NCBI GenBank assembly: GCA_027859085.1
Contig: JAQIBJ010000102.1
Location: 37,366 to 101,365 of the forward strand
Source: Mycoplasmatota bacterium
GTDB taxonomy: Bacteria; Bacillota_I; Bacilli_A; Izemoplasmatales; Hujiaoplasmataceae
DNA length: 64,000 nucleotides
Direction: 5' to 3'
Position numbers and translations under genes: made by a program. Shown here piece after piece: positions 29,874-38,252 of the stretch (positions are counted from its first letter, which is position 1; every line of letters begins with the position of its first letter). The notes beneath the pieces were generated by a model that saw only the letters and a program-made list of their open reading frames with translations, was not told the origin of the DNA and made no database searches.

Positions 29874-29903
29874 GGGAATATCTTCTGATATTCCCTTTTT
29901 TTT
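29874..29903 (+). terminator. Intrinsic terminator
   Basis: GGGAATATC-TTCT-GATATTCCC-TTTTTTTT. Confidence 0.92.
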
Positions 29904-29978
29904 CTTTAAAATTTGATATATAAGTTGTATAATTAAAAGATATAAATAAAATTCAAAACAAGGAGTCTACATAACTAT

Positions 29979-31625
29979 ATGAAAAAATTACTAAGTATAT
30001 TAGTCGTACTATCTTTATCTTTAGGGTTTTTTGGATGTAATAATTTTGTTGAAATTACAACTGAGCCACAAACAACTGTTGAGATAACCACAGAGATATC
30101 ATCAACAAATGTTCCAACCACTGAAGTAACAACTGTTGAACCTACAACAAGTCTTTCAACTACTGAAGAAACAACTGTTGAACCTACTACAGAAGTAACA
30201 ACCACCGAAGTAAACACAACTATTGAACCTACTACAGAAGATGAGTTTGTGACTATAAATTTATTTTCAATTAATGATTTCCATGGTGGTGCATATACAG
30301 ATATCAGTTTGATTTCTGGTATAGGTGCTTATATAAACTCTGTTCAGGGTCATAAAATTGCTGTTTCAAATGGAGACATATTCCAAGGCACTGCTATTTC
30401 TAATTATTATCACGGAGAAATTCTTGTTGATATATTAAATGAAGCTGGCTTTAAGGGGTTTGTGATTGGTAATCATGAATTTGATTGGGGATTAGACGCT
30501 ATTGAGAACTATAATGATGGTGATGAAACTAATGGAGAATTTAATCAACCAATTCTAGCTGCTAATATTGTTTATGAAGATACATTAGAACCATTAGATT
30601 TTACACAGCCTTATTTTATTGAAGAATTTGAAGGTGTTAGAATTGGTGTTATCGGTATGATGGGACAATTGTCAAATTCTATTGCTGCATCAAGAACTGA
30701 AAATATTATATTTTTAGATCCTGTTCTAACAGCGGCTAAGTATGCTAAAGAATTAAGAGAAGAACAAGATGTAGATGTTGTTGTATTGTACATTCATGAT
30801 AGTTCATGGAATAACGATGAATTTGCAGCCTTAAGTGGTTCTGAAAGAATAGACGCGATGTTTAATGGTCATTCTCATCAAGACGAAGGAACAGAGATTT
30901 ATCGAGGTGGTTTACCAATGCCATATGCACAAATGAATAACTTTGACACATCACTTGTTAGAATTCAATTAACTTATGATTTAAATCTTGATATGCTTAC
31001 AGACTATTCAATTAGTGAAATATCAACAATATTATTAGAAAGTATTAATGATAATCAAATCGATTTAGTGATTGAAGAGTATGCGACTAACCTTGACTAT
31101 GTTAATTTCATTGGTGAAGTCTTAACCACTTCAGAAGGTGATTTTTATAGAGGTGATTTATCTGAATGGGGCGCATCAGTGATAAGAGATTATGCAGGTG
31201 TTGATATTGGCGCAACCAATTCAGGTGGTTTCAGAGTATCAATGGAAGCAGGAGAACTTACTATGGGTGAATTAATCACTATTTATCCATTTGATAACAT
31301 TATTAAAACATCAGAAATGACTGGCCAACAAATCCAGAACTTCTACATAGAAATCATGAATGGTGGCGGAGATATCGTATTTGATGATGGATTGTTTTAT
31401 AATTACAGTACAAATCGACTTGAAATCAATGGCAATCCTATTGTATTAAATCAAACCTATACTGTAGGCGCTGTTGATTACATCTTTGATAAAACTGATT
31501 ATGATTTTATTGAGGGTCAAAACATTACACAAACCATTTATTTTATGAGAGATTTATTAGCAGATGATTTAAGAAATGAAACTGATTTGTTTAATCCTTA
31601 TGATGGATCAAACTATCCTGAATAA
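29979..31625 (+). CDS. Secreted 5'-nucleotidase / UshA-family metallophosphatase lipoprotein
   Basis: Lipobox LGFFGC; Thr/Glu-rich linker; LFSINDFHGG, SNGDIFQGT, GNHEFDWG, FNGHSHQ motifs. Confidence 0.92.
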   Translation: MKKLLSILVVLSLSLGFFGCNNFVEITTEPQTTVEITTEISSTNVPTTEVTTVEPTTSLSTTEETTVEPTTEVTTTEVNTTIEPTTEDEFVTINLFSINDFHGGAYTDISLISGIGAYINSVQGHKIAVSNGDIFQGTAISNYYHGEILVDILNEAGFKGFVIGNHEFDWGLDAIENYNDGDETNGEFNQPILAANIVYEDTLEPLDFTQPYFIEEFEGVRIGVIGMMGQLSNSIAASRTENIIFLDPVLTAAKYAKELREEQDVDVVVLYIHDSSWNNDEFAALSGSERIDAMFNGHSHQDEGTEIYRGGLPMPYAQMNNFDTSLVRIQLTYDLNLDMLTDYSISEISTILLESINDNQIDLVIEEYATNLDYVNFIGEVLTTSEGDFYRGDLSEWGASVIRDYAGVDIGATNSGGFRVSMEAGELTMGELITIYPFDNIIKTSEMTGQQIQNFYIEIMNGGGDIVFDDGLFYNYSTNRLEINGNPIVLNQTYTVGAVDYIFDKTDYDFIEGQNITQTIYFMRDLLADDLRNETDLFNPYDGSNYPE

Positions 31626-31627
31626 AA

Positions 31628-31660
31628 AAACAAGGACAATTAAATGTCCTTGTTATTTTT
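31628..31660. terminator. Bidirectional intrinsic terminator
   Basis: AACAAGGACA-ATTAA-ATGTCCTTGTT. Confidence 0.85.
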
Positions 31661-32728
31661 ATCATCATACATGCGTTGATCAGCAATATTTAATAAAGCA
31701 TCTAAGTTGTTACCTTCTGTAGGGAATTCAGCATAACCAATACTAACACCAAAGAATGGTTGATTATAATGAAAATGATGATTGATATCCTTTTTAGTGG
31801 TCTCTATTGAAACTTCTTCACGAAGTGTAATCACAATAAATTCGTCACCAGATATTCTATAAACACCAACTCGAGTCTTGAAGGTTTTTCTTAATGCTTC
31901 AGAGAACTGAACCAAATAATAATCACCATTCATGTGACCAAATTGGTCATTAATATCTTTAAAACGATTTAAGTCCATATAATATAAAATATAGGGAGAT
32001 TCTTGTTGAGAAATTTCCTTAAAATCTTTATAAAGCGCCATTCTATTTTTTAATTTAGTTAGATGATCAGTATAAACTAAATTTGTTAATACCTTATTAT
32101 AACTAGAGGTACTGATGATTCTGTAGATAAAATAATAAGAAGCCATAATCATCATAATCATGGAAATATAAAAGATTAATAATGTATAGATAGAATCAAA
32201 ATCAATTAAGAATCTTAAAATATAGATGACGATAAAGTTAAGAATGGGAACAAAAACTGCCGTTTTAAATAACAAATAATCAATTGACGCGAGTACTTTT
32301 TTCAAAGTCTGTTTAATGAAAAAGATGATGATTGGTGTTGATATTAAAAATATCACCACTTGCGTCCACAAAAATGCATATTGATCATTATGACCACTTG
32401 TAATCATAAAGTAGTGGTAAACAAGGCCATTCACTAATAATGTGTGTGAGAATGAAAATGCCATAATGATAATTAACGTATGCAACTTATTTTCATACAA
32501 ATATATAAAAATAAGTAAGTATGTCCAAGAAAAAAGAATGATTAATATACTTGGAACTGAATCTATAAATATTAGAGGTAAGATATTTCTCAAGAATACA
32601 ATTATAATTAAAGAATACAAAATGATTATAAAATATGTCTTATATCGATTAAATTTTCTTTTTGCGACGTATTCAGTTGTTACAATATTAATAAGTAATA
32701 TCAAAATAAAAGAAAAAAGTTGTACCAT
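31640..32728 (-). CDS. Membrane diguanylate cyclase (GGDEF domain, SGDEF signature)
   Basis: Several N-term TMs; DHLTKLKNRMALYKDF, YYMDLNRFKDINDQFGHMNGDYYL, VYRISGDEFIVI, SIGYAEFPTEG. Confidence 0.92.
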   Translation of the reverse strand: MVQLFSFILILLINIVTTEYVAKRKFNRYKTYFIIILYSLIIIVFLRNILPLIFIDSVPSILIILFSWTYLLIFIYLYENKLHTLIIIMAFSFSHTLLVNGLVYHYFMITSGHNDQYAFLWTQVVIFLISTPIIIFFIKQTLKKVLASIDYLLFKTAVFVPILNFIVIYILRFLIDFDSIYTLLIFYISMIMMIMASYYFIYRIISTSSYNKVLTNLVYTDHLTKLKNRMALYKDFKEISQQESPYILYYMDLNRFKDINDQFGHMNGDYYLVQFSEALRKTFKTRVGVYRISGDEFIVITLREEVSIETTKKDINHHFHYNQPFFGVSIGYAEFPTEGNNLDALLNIADQRMYDDKNNKDI

Positions 32729-32806
32729 ATGTCCACCTCATAATTAAATTATACTACTAAATGTAATTTGGTAGTTATAAAATTAAAAAAATACAAAAAT
32801 TTGTGC

Positions 32807-33388
32807 TTATGCTTGATCTAAAGGGTTTATATTATAATCAATAACTTTGATTTCTTGATCAAAACTTAATATATTAATTGAACAATTGGTTAATACTGTA
32901 TCATAATCAAAATTAGGAAGATTTTGAACCAAAATGGCTTTAATGACATGTGAATGAGCAATCATTAATACTTGTTTATGTTTATGGCTATTGTCATTAA
33001 AAAATAATTTAAAAAATATTTTTACTCTTTTTTCAATTTGTTCATCTGTTTCCATCCCTGGAATTAAACCTTCATGCACTGCCTCAAAATAACCTTCTTC
33101 TATACGATTACCATCAAAATCGCCAAAATCTCTTTCGATTAGTTCATCTTCAATATGGGTTTTAATCTTTAAACCCATTGAGTCTTTAATGATCTTAGCT
33201 GTCTCAATCGCTCTATCTAAAGGGGAAGACACACAATAATCAAAGTCTAAATTTAGAGATTTTAAATATTTTGCAGTTTGTTTGGCTTGTAATCTACCTG
33301 TTTCATTTAAAGGATTATCCGTTCTACCTTGGATAATCGCATTTTTATTTGCATCAGTTTGTCCGTGTCTTATTATATATATTCTCAT
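32807..33388 (-). CDS. Histidine phosphatase (phosphoglycerate mutase-like)
   Basis: MRIYIIRHGQTDANKNAIIQGRTDNPLNETG; MIAHSHVIKA. Confidence 0.88.
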   Translation of the reverse strand: MRIYIIRHGQTDANKNAIIQGRTDNPLNETGRLQAKQTAKYLKSLNLDFDYCVSSPLDRAIETAKIIKDSMGLKIKTHIEDELIERDFGDFDGNRIEEGYFEAVHEGLIPGMETDEQIEKRVKIFFKLFFNDNSHKHKQVLMIAHSHVIKAILVQNLPNFDYDTVLTNCSINILSFDQEIKVIDYNINPLDQA

Positions 33389-33519
33389 TTTATCACCGAT
33401 ATTATTATACCCGTTATAAAATATAAATCAAATGATAATGACTATTATCAATTTACTATTAGCAATAAATATTGTATAATATTATGTATTATCGAGACAA
33501 AGTAGAAGAGGTGTTTATT

Positions 33520-34815
33520 ATGAGAATGGTCGATATAATTGAAAAAAAACGCGAAGGACTATCATTATCTGAAAAAGAAATTGAATTTGTGATTACTGGT
33601 TATACCAATAATGACATTCCTGATTATCAGGTATCAGCTTTATTAATGGCTATTTATTTCAAAGGTATGAATAATGAAGAAGCTGCTTTTTTAACAAAAG
33701 CGATGTTATATAGTGGGGATATAATTGATTTATCTAAAATCGATGGTGTGAAGGTCGATAAACATTCAACAGGTGGTGTTGGAGATAAAACAACCTTGGT
33801 ATTGGGTCCATTAGTCGCATCAATGGGTGCGAAATTAGCGAAGTTATCAGGTAGAGGTTTAGGTCATACTGGTGGTACTTTAGATAAGTTAGAATCAATT
33901 GATGGCTTCAATATTTCATTGTCTGAAGAAGACTTTATCAACCAAGTCAATAAAATTAGTATTGCTGTGGCGGGTCAAACAAAAAAACTTGTCCCTGCCG
34001 ATAAATTACTTTATGCATTAAGAGATGTGACAGCGACTGTTCCATCAATTCCTTTAATCGCATCAAGTATTATGTCTAAGAAATTAGCCAGTGGTGCTGA
34101 TGTGATTAGTTTAGATGTTAAAATTGGTGACGGTGCGTTTATGAAAACCATAGAAGATGCTAGAGCGTTGTCTAAGATCATGGTTTCTATTGGTGAATCA
34201 TTGGGTAAAAAGGTGAATGCTTTTATCACTAGTATGGATCAACCATTAGGTTTTGCGGTCGGTAATCGATTAGAAGTTAAAGAAGTTATTGATACCTTAG
34301 AAGGTCATGGACCAAGTGATTTAGAAGAGTTATGTGTTGTAATCGCTGGATATATGGCAAAAGATGCTTTGATAGTTGAAACTGTTGAAGAAGGTAAGAA
34401 ATTAGCACTTGAACATCTAAACAATGGTAAGGCACTTGCTAAATTCTATGAGTTTATTGAAGCGCAAGGCGGACACATTGGTGATTTAGATAACTTTATA
34501 CAAGTTGAAGAAGTCTATGAATATAAAGCAAAATCATCTGGTTACATTAAAAGCATTAAAGCTTTAAACATCGGTTTAGCTTCAATGAAAATTGGTGGTG
34601 GAAGAGAAACCAAAGACGATGATATTGATCCATCAGTTGGGATAGTCTTAACTAAAAAAATTGGTGATAAAGTCAAAAAAGGCGATGTCTTAGCTAAAGT
34701 TTATTTAAATTCTAAATTAACCGATATTGTCTTAGAAGATTTAAATGAAGCTTTTTCCATCACAGATGAAGTGCAAGAGAAAAAACCGATCATAAAGGAA
34801 ATTATTCATTTATAA
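33520..34815 (+). CDS. pdp: Pyrimidine-nucleoside (thymidine) phosphorylase; start refined from 33472
   Basis: MRMVDIIEKKREGLSLSEKEI, VDKHSTGGVGDKTTLVLGP, KLSGRGLGHTGGTLDKLES. Confidence 0.95.
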   Translation: MRMVDIIEKKREGLSLSEKEIEFVITGYTNNDIPDYQVSALLMAIYFKGMNNEEAAFLTKAMLYSGDIIDLSKIDGVKVDKHSTGGVGDKTTLVLGPLVASMGAKLAKLSGRGLGHTGGTLDKLESIDGFNISLSEEDFINQVNKISIAVAGQTKKLVPADKLLYALRDVTATVPSIPLIASSIMSKKLASGADVISLDVKIGDGAFMKTIEDARALSKIMVSIGESLGKKVNAFITSMDQPLGFAVGNRLEVKEVIDTLEGHGPSDLEELCVVIAGYMAKDALIVETVEEGKKLALEHLNNGKALAKFYEFIEAQGGHIGDLDNFIQVEEVYEYKAKSSGYIKSIKALNIGLASMKIGGGRETKDDDIDPSVGIVLTKKIGDKVKKGDVLAKVYLNSKLTDIVLEDLNEAFSITDEVQEKKPIIKEIIHL

Positions 34816-34872
34816 CAATTATTAAAATATAAATCATCGATTAATATAAGATTTATGATATAATATATTTAC

Positions 34873-34966
34873 ATGGGGAGCTTAGTAAACTAGGCTGAGA
34901 GTATAACTATTAGTTATAGACCTTACCTGATCTGGGTAATGCCAGCGTAGGATAATATCCGAACGA
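34873..34966 (+). ncRNA. TPP riboswitch (THI element)
   Basis: GGGGAGCTTAG..AGGCTGAGAGTA..GACCTTACCTGATCTGGGTAATGCCAGCGTAGG. Confidence 0.95.
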
Positions 34967-34996
34967 TAGGTCCCTTTTTTATGGGGCCTTTTTATA
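34967..34996 (+). terminator. Riboswitch-associated intrinsic terminator
   Basis: AGGTCCC-TTTTTTAT-GGGGCCT-TTTTA upstream of thiT. Confidence 0.75.
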
Positions 34997-35024
34997 TTGG
35001 CCTCAAAAAAAGAAGGAGGAAGCA

Positions 35025-35654
35025 ATGAAAAAAGATGTAAGAGTATTTTCAGAAGTAGCGATTTTAGTAGGAGTAGCAGTGGTATTCGACATTGTCTTTG
35101 GGATTTTATCACAAGGCATATTTCCATGGGGTGGTTCAATATCACCAGCCATGTTACCGATATTTTTAATTGCCTATAGACGGGGAGTTAAAACTGGACT
35201 ATTTGCTGGTTTTATATTCGCTGTGATTCAATTGATGATTACTGGTATGATATCAAGTGGTGTAATAGCCGCAATTCCTGAATCAAATTATATTGGCCCT
35301 GGTTGGCTAAAATTAATATTGGTTTATCTATTAGACTATATCATTCCCTTCACTTTACTTGGTCTAGCGGGTATATTTAAGAATTCTTTAACCAAACTAA
35401 AACCATTTATCATGGGTATGGTCTTGGCCTCATTCATCCGTTATATCTTTCATGGTATTTCTGGAGTATTAATTTGGGGTAGCTACACAGAATGGTTTAA
35501 TGAGGAATTCGGAACAAATCTTAGCCCATTCCTCTATTCATTTGTCGCTTATAATCTACCATACATGGCTGCTTCATTAGTATTTTGTATTGTTGTGGGA
35601 TATATCTTGTTTAAGCGGGATATAGTGACTATAAATTTAGAAGTTAAAAACTAA
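35025..35654 (+). CDS. thiT: Thiamine ECF transporter S component
   Basis: Multi-TM with ..FPWGGSISPAMLPIFLIAYRRGVKTGLFAG, FIRYIFHGISGVLIWG; TPP riboswitch upstream. Confidence 0.92.
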   Translation: MKKDVRVFSEVAILVGVAVVFDIVFGILSQGIFPWGGSISPAMLPIFLIAYRRGVKTGLFAGFIFAVIQLMITGMISSGVIAAIPESNYIGPGWLKLILVYLLDYIIPFTLLGLAGIFKNSLTKLKPFIMGMVLASFIRYIFHGISGVLIWGSYTEWFNEEFGTNLSPFLYSFVAYNLPYMAASLVFCIVVGYILFKRDIVTINLEVKN

Positions 35655-35678
35655 GAGAGTTTTCTCTCTTTTTTTTAT
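35653..35678 (+). terminator. Intrinsic terminator after thiT
   Basis: AGAGAG-TTT-TCTCTCT followed by T-tract. Confidence 0.75.
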
Positions 35679-35685
35679 TTATTTT

Positions 35686-35712
35686 TTAGCACTCAAAACT
35701 TGACTGTGCTAA
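35686..35712 (+). promoter_or_regulatory. CIRCE-like HrcA operator upstream of htpG
   Basis: TTAGCACTC-N9-CTGTGCTAA; consensus TTAGCACTC-N9-GAGTGCTAA, two mismatches in right arm. Confidence 0.8.
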
Positions 35713-35759
35713 TATAAATGATATAATGTTATTGATAAAAACAATTATAGGAGGCATAT

Positions 35760-37691
35760 ATGAGTAAAAAAACAATCGAATTTAAAACAGAATCCAAAAA
35801 ATTATTGGACTTAATGGTAAACTCTATTTATACCAACAAAGAGATTTTCTTAAGAGAAATAATATCAAATGCATCTGATGCAATTGATAAATATCATTTT
35901 AGAAGTTTAACAGAAGATGATTTAGAACATCGCAATGACTATGAAATACACATAGACATTGATAATAAACATCGTAAACTAAGAATTAGCGACAATGGTA
36001 TTGGTATGACATATGACGAATTAATCGAAAATATTGGAACCATTGCTAAAAGTGGTACACTTGATTTCTTGAGAAACATGAAGGGTAAAGATTTAAAAAG
36101 CACTGATTTAATTGGTCAGTTTGGTGTTGGTTTTTATTCATCATTCATGGTGAGTGATCAAGTAGACGTTATTACTAAATCACCTTATAGTGATAAAGCT
36201 TATCATTGGATTTCAAAGGGAGAAGAAGGTTTTACCATTGAAGAAACTGAAAAAGATGGTATTGGTACTGAAATTACATTAAAAATTAGAAAGAATCATG
36301 ATGATGAGAATTATGATGAATTCTTAGAAGAACATAAAATTACTGAACTTGTTAAAAAGTATTCTAATTATGTTCGTTATCCTATCACGATGGAAAAAGA
36401 AAAAGAAGTTCCAAAACTTGATGATGAAGGTAAAGAAATTGAAGATGAATTTGATTCTGTTGTTGAAAAAGAAACACTCAACCAAATGACCCCTTTATGG
36501 GAGAAAAACAAATCTGAAGTATCAGAAGAAGAATTGAATGAATTTTATAAAACTCAATATTACGATTATACAGATCCATTATTAAATATCTGGACCAATG
36601 TTGAAGGTAAACTAACTTATAAATCAATTATCTTTATACCAAAAAAAGCACCACAAAACCTATATTCAGAAAAATATGAAAAAGGTTTAGAATTATACGC
36701 AAAAGGTGTCTTTGTCATGGATAAATGTAAAGAATTAGTTCCTGATTATCTAAGATTCATTAAAGGGTTGGTCGTTTCACCTGATTTAGATTTAAATATT
36801 TCTCGTGAAGTACTACAAAAAAACACTCAATTAACTAAAATCCAAAAAAATCTAGAAAAGAAAATTATAAAAAGGTTAGAAAAACTATTGGATAAAGAAA
36901 GAGATGAGTATGTCACGTTCTGGAAAGAATTTGGTGTGAATATTAAATATGGTGTTTATGATAACTTTGGTATCAATAAAGACTTACTTAAAGATTTAAT
37001 TTTATTTGAATCTGTGAACGAAAATGATTACATTACTTTAAAAGAATATGTAGAAAAAATGCCTAAGGATCAAAAAGATATCTATTATGGTTCAACAGCC
37101 TCTAAAACAGCGATTAAAGGGTCACCACAAATGGATAAATTAAAATCTAAAGGGTATGACGTTCTAGTACTTACCGATGAAATTGATGAGTTTATGATAA
37201 GCATTTTAAATGAATATGATAAACATAAATTTAAATCAATTAATCAAGGAGACTTAGATTTAGTCGATGAAAAAGAAAAAGAAACGATTAAAAACTTAGA
37301 AACTAAAAATAAAGATTTGTTAGATAAAATTAAAGAAGCACTTAAAGGAGAAGTGGATGATGTTAAATTATCAACACGTCTAACCGATTCTCCAGTATGT
37401 TTAGTCAGTGGTGAAGGTGTATCATTTGAGATGGAAAAAGTGATGGATCAATTACCAGGTGATAAGGCAGGTCATCAAAAAGCTAAAAAAATTCTAGAAA
37501 TTAATCCTCAACATGAATTGTTTAAAGCCATTGATGACATGTATCAAAGTCATTCAGAAGATTTAGACGATTACGCAAGTGTATTATACAATCAAGCATT
37601 ATTAATAGAGGGATTAAAAATTAATGATCCTGTTGAATTTTCTAATAAAATGGTTAAAATATTAGTTAAAGCAGCAAAAAAAGGAGAATAA
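35760..37691 (+). CDS. htpG: HSP90 chaperone HtpG
   Basis: FLREIISNASDAIDK, LRISDNGIGMT, LIGQFGVGFYSSFMV, LDLNISREVLQ. Confidence 0.98.
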   Translation: MSKKTIEFKTESKKLLDLMVNSIYTNKEIFLREIISNASDAIDKYHFRSLTEDDLEHRNDYEIHIDIDNKHRKLRISDNGIGMTYDELIENIGTIAKSGTLDFLRNMKGKDLKSTDLIGQFGVGFYSSFMVSDQVDVITKSPYSDKAYHWISKGEEGFTIEETEKDGIGTEITLKIRKNHDDENYDEFLEEHKITELVKKYSNYVRYPITMEKEKEVPKLDDEGKEIEDEFDSVVEKETLNQMTPLWEKNKSEVSEEELNEFYKTQYYDYTDPLLNIWTNVEGKLTYKSIIFIPKKAPQNLYSEKYEKGLELYAKGVFVMDKCKELVPDYLRFIKGLVVSPDLDLNISREVLQKNTQLTKIQKNLEKKIIKRLEKLLDKERDEYVTFWKEFGVNIKYGVYDNFGINKDLLKDLILFESVNENDYITLKEYVEKMPKDQKDIYYGSTASKTAIKGSPQMDKLKSKGYDVLVLTDEIDEFMISILNEYDKHKFKSINQGDLDLVDEKEKETIKNLETKNKDLLDKIKEALKGEVDDVKLSTRLTDSPVCLVSGEGVSFEMEKVMDQLPGDKAGHQKAKKILEINPQHELFKAIDDMYQSHSEDLDDYASVLYNQALLIEGLKINDPVEFSNKMVKILVKAAKKGE

Positions 37692-37692
37692 A

Positions 37693-38157
37693 GTGGATAA
37701 AACCCTTAAAACTGTTGAAGAAGAACTCAATTGGTTGATTAAAGACTATAAAGCAACAACGGATTATAAACCAAACAAGCATGTTGAAACACTAAACTAT
37801 AATGTTGTTTATGATCGCAAAAATATTAAATTGACATTCCAATTTTTAATGTTGCCTAAAGAAGATAGTTTGGTCTTAAAAATCATCTATTTAATCAGAG
37901 ATAATCAAAAGGACTATCATCAAGTTGAATATCCTTTATCAAAGATTCGTACTGAATTAAACTTGCCAATGATCAATGAATATGACTATCAACGTATTCA
38001 TGACGTCATGGACTATGAAGTTTTAGGTGATAAAATCAAATCAACTGTTTCTCAATTGACGCAAGGGCTAACTTTCACTGAAGTCATTAGAAGAAATATT
38101 AAAGAAATTATTAAACACGGAAGAACATTAAGAAAAATACAACTTGAAAAAAACTAA
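37693..38157 (+). CDS. Conserved-looking hypothetical protein, probably cotranscribed with htpG
   Basis: 154-aa ORF 1 nt after htpG stop; no recognised family. Confidence 0.6.
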   Translation: MDKTLKTVEEELNWLIKDYKATTDYKPNKHVETLNYNVVYDRKNIKLTFQFLMLPKEDSLVLKIIYLIRDNQKDYHQVEYPLSKIRTELNLPMINEYDYQRIHDVMDYEVLGDKIKSTVSQLTQGLTFTEVIRRNIKEIIKHGRTLRKIQLEKN

Positions 38158-38188
38158 GCGATGAAAATTCATCGCTTAGTTTTTTCAT
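38157..38188 (+). terminator. Intrinsic terminator
   Basis: CTAAGCGATGAA..TTCATCGCTTAG then TTTTTTC. Confidence 0.9.
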
Positions 38189-38252
38189 TTAAATTATATA
38201 ATGGTATACTATAGATAAATGAATTTTAATATTATACGAGTGAGTTGATTAT

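Noticed and set aside
30055-30243. Possible CRISPR-like or direct-repeat array
   Set aside because: Repeats are in-frame coding for a Thr/Glu linker; no regular repeat-spacer structure.
31640-32728. SGDEF considered as a degenerate GGDEF
   Set aside because: SGDEF is a known active variant; flanking catalytic motifs are intact, so treated as a normal diguanylate cyclase.
34882-35179. ORFs 34882-35145 (-) and 34997-35179 (+)
   Set aside because: They overlap the TPP riboswitch/terminator and the thiT start; frame-shifted artefacts.
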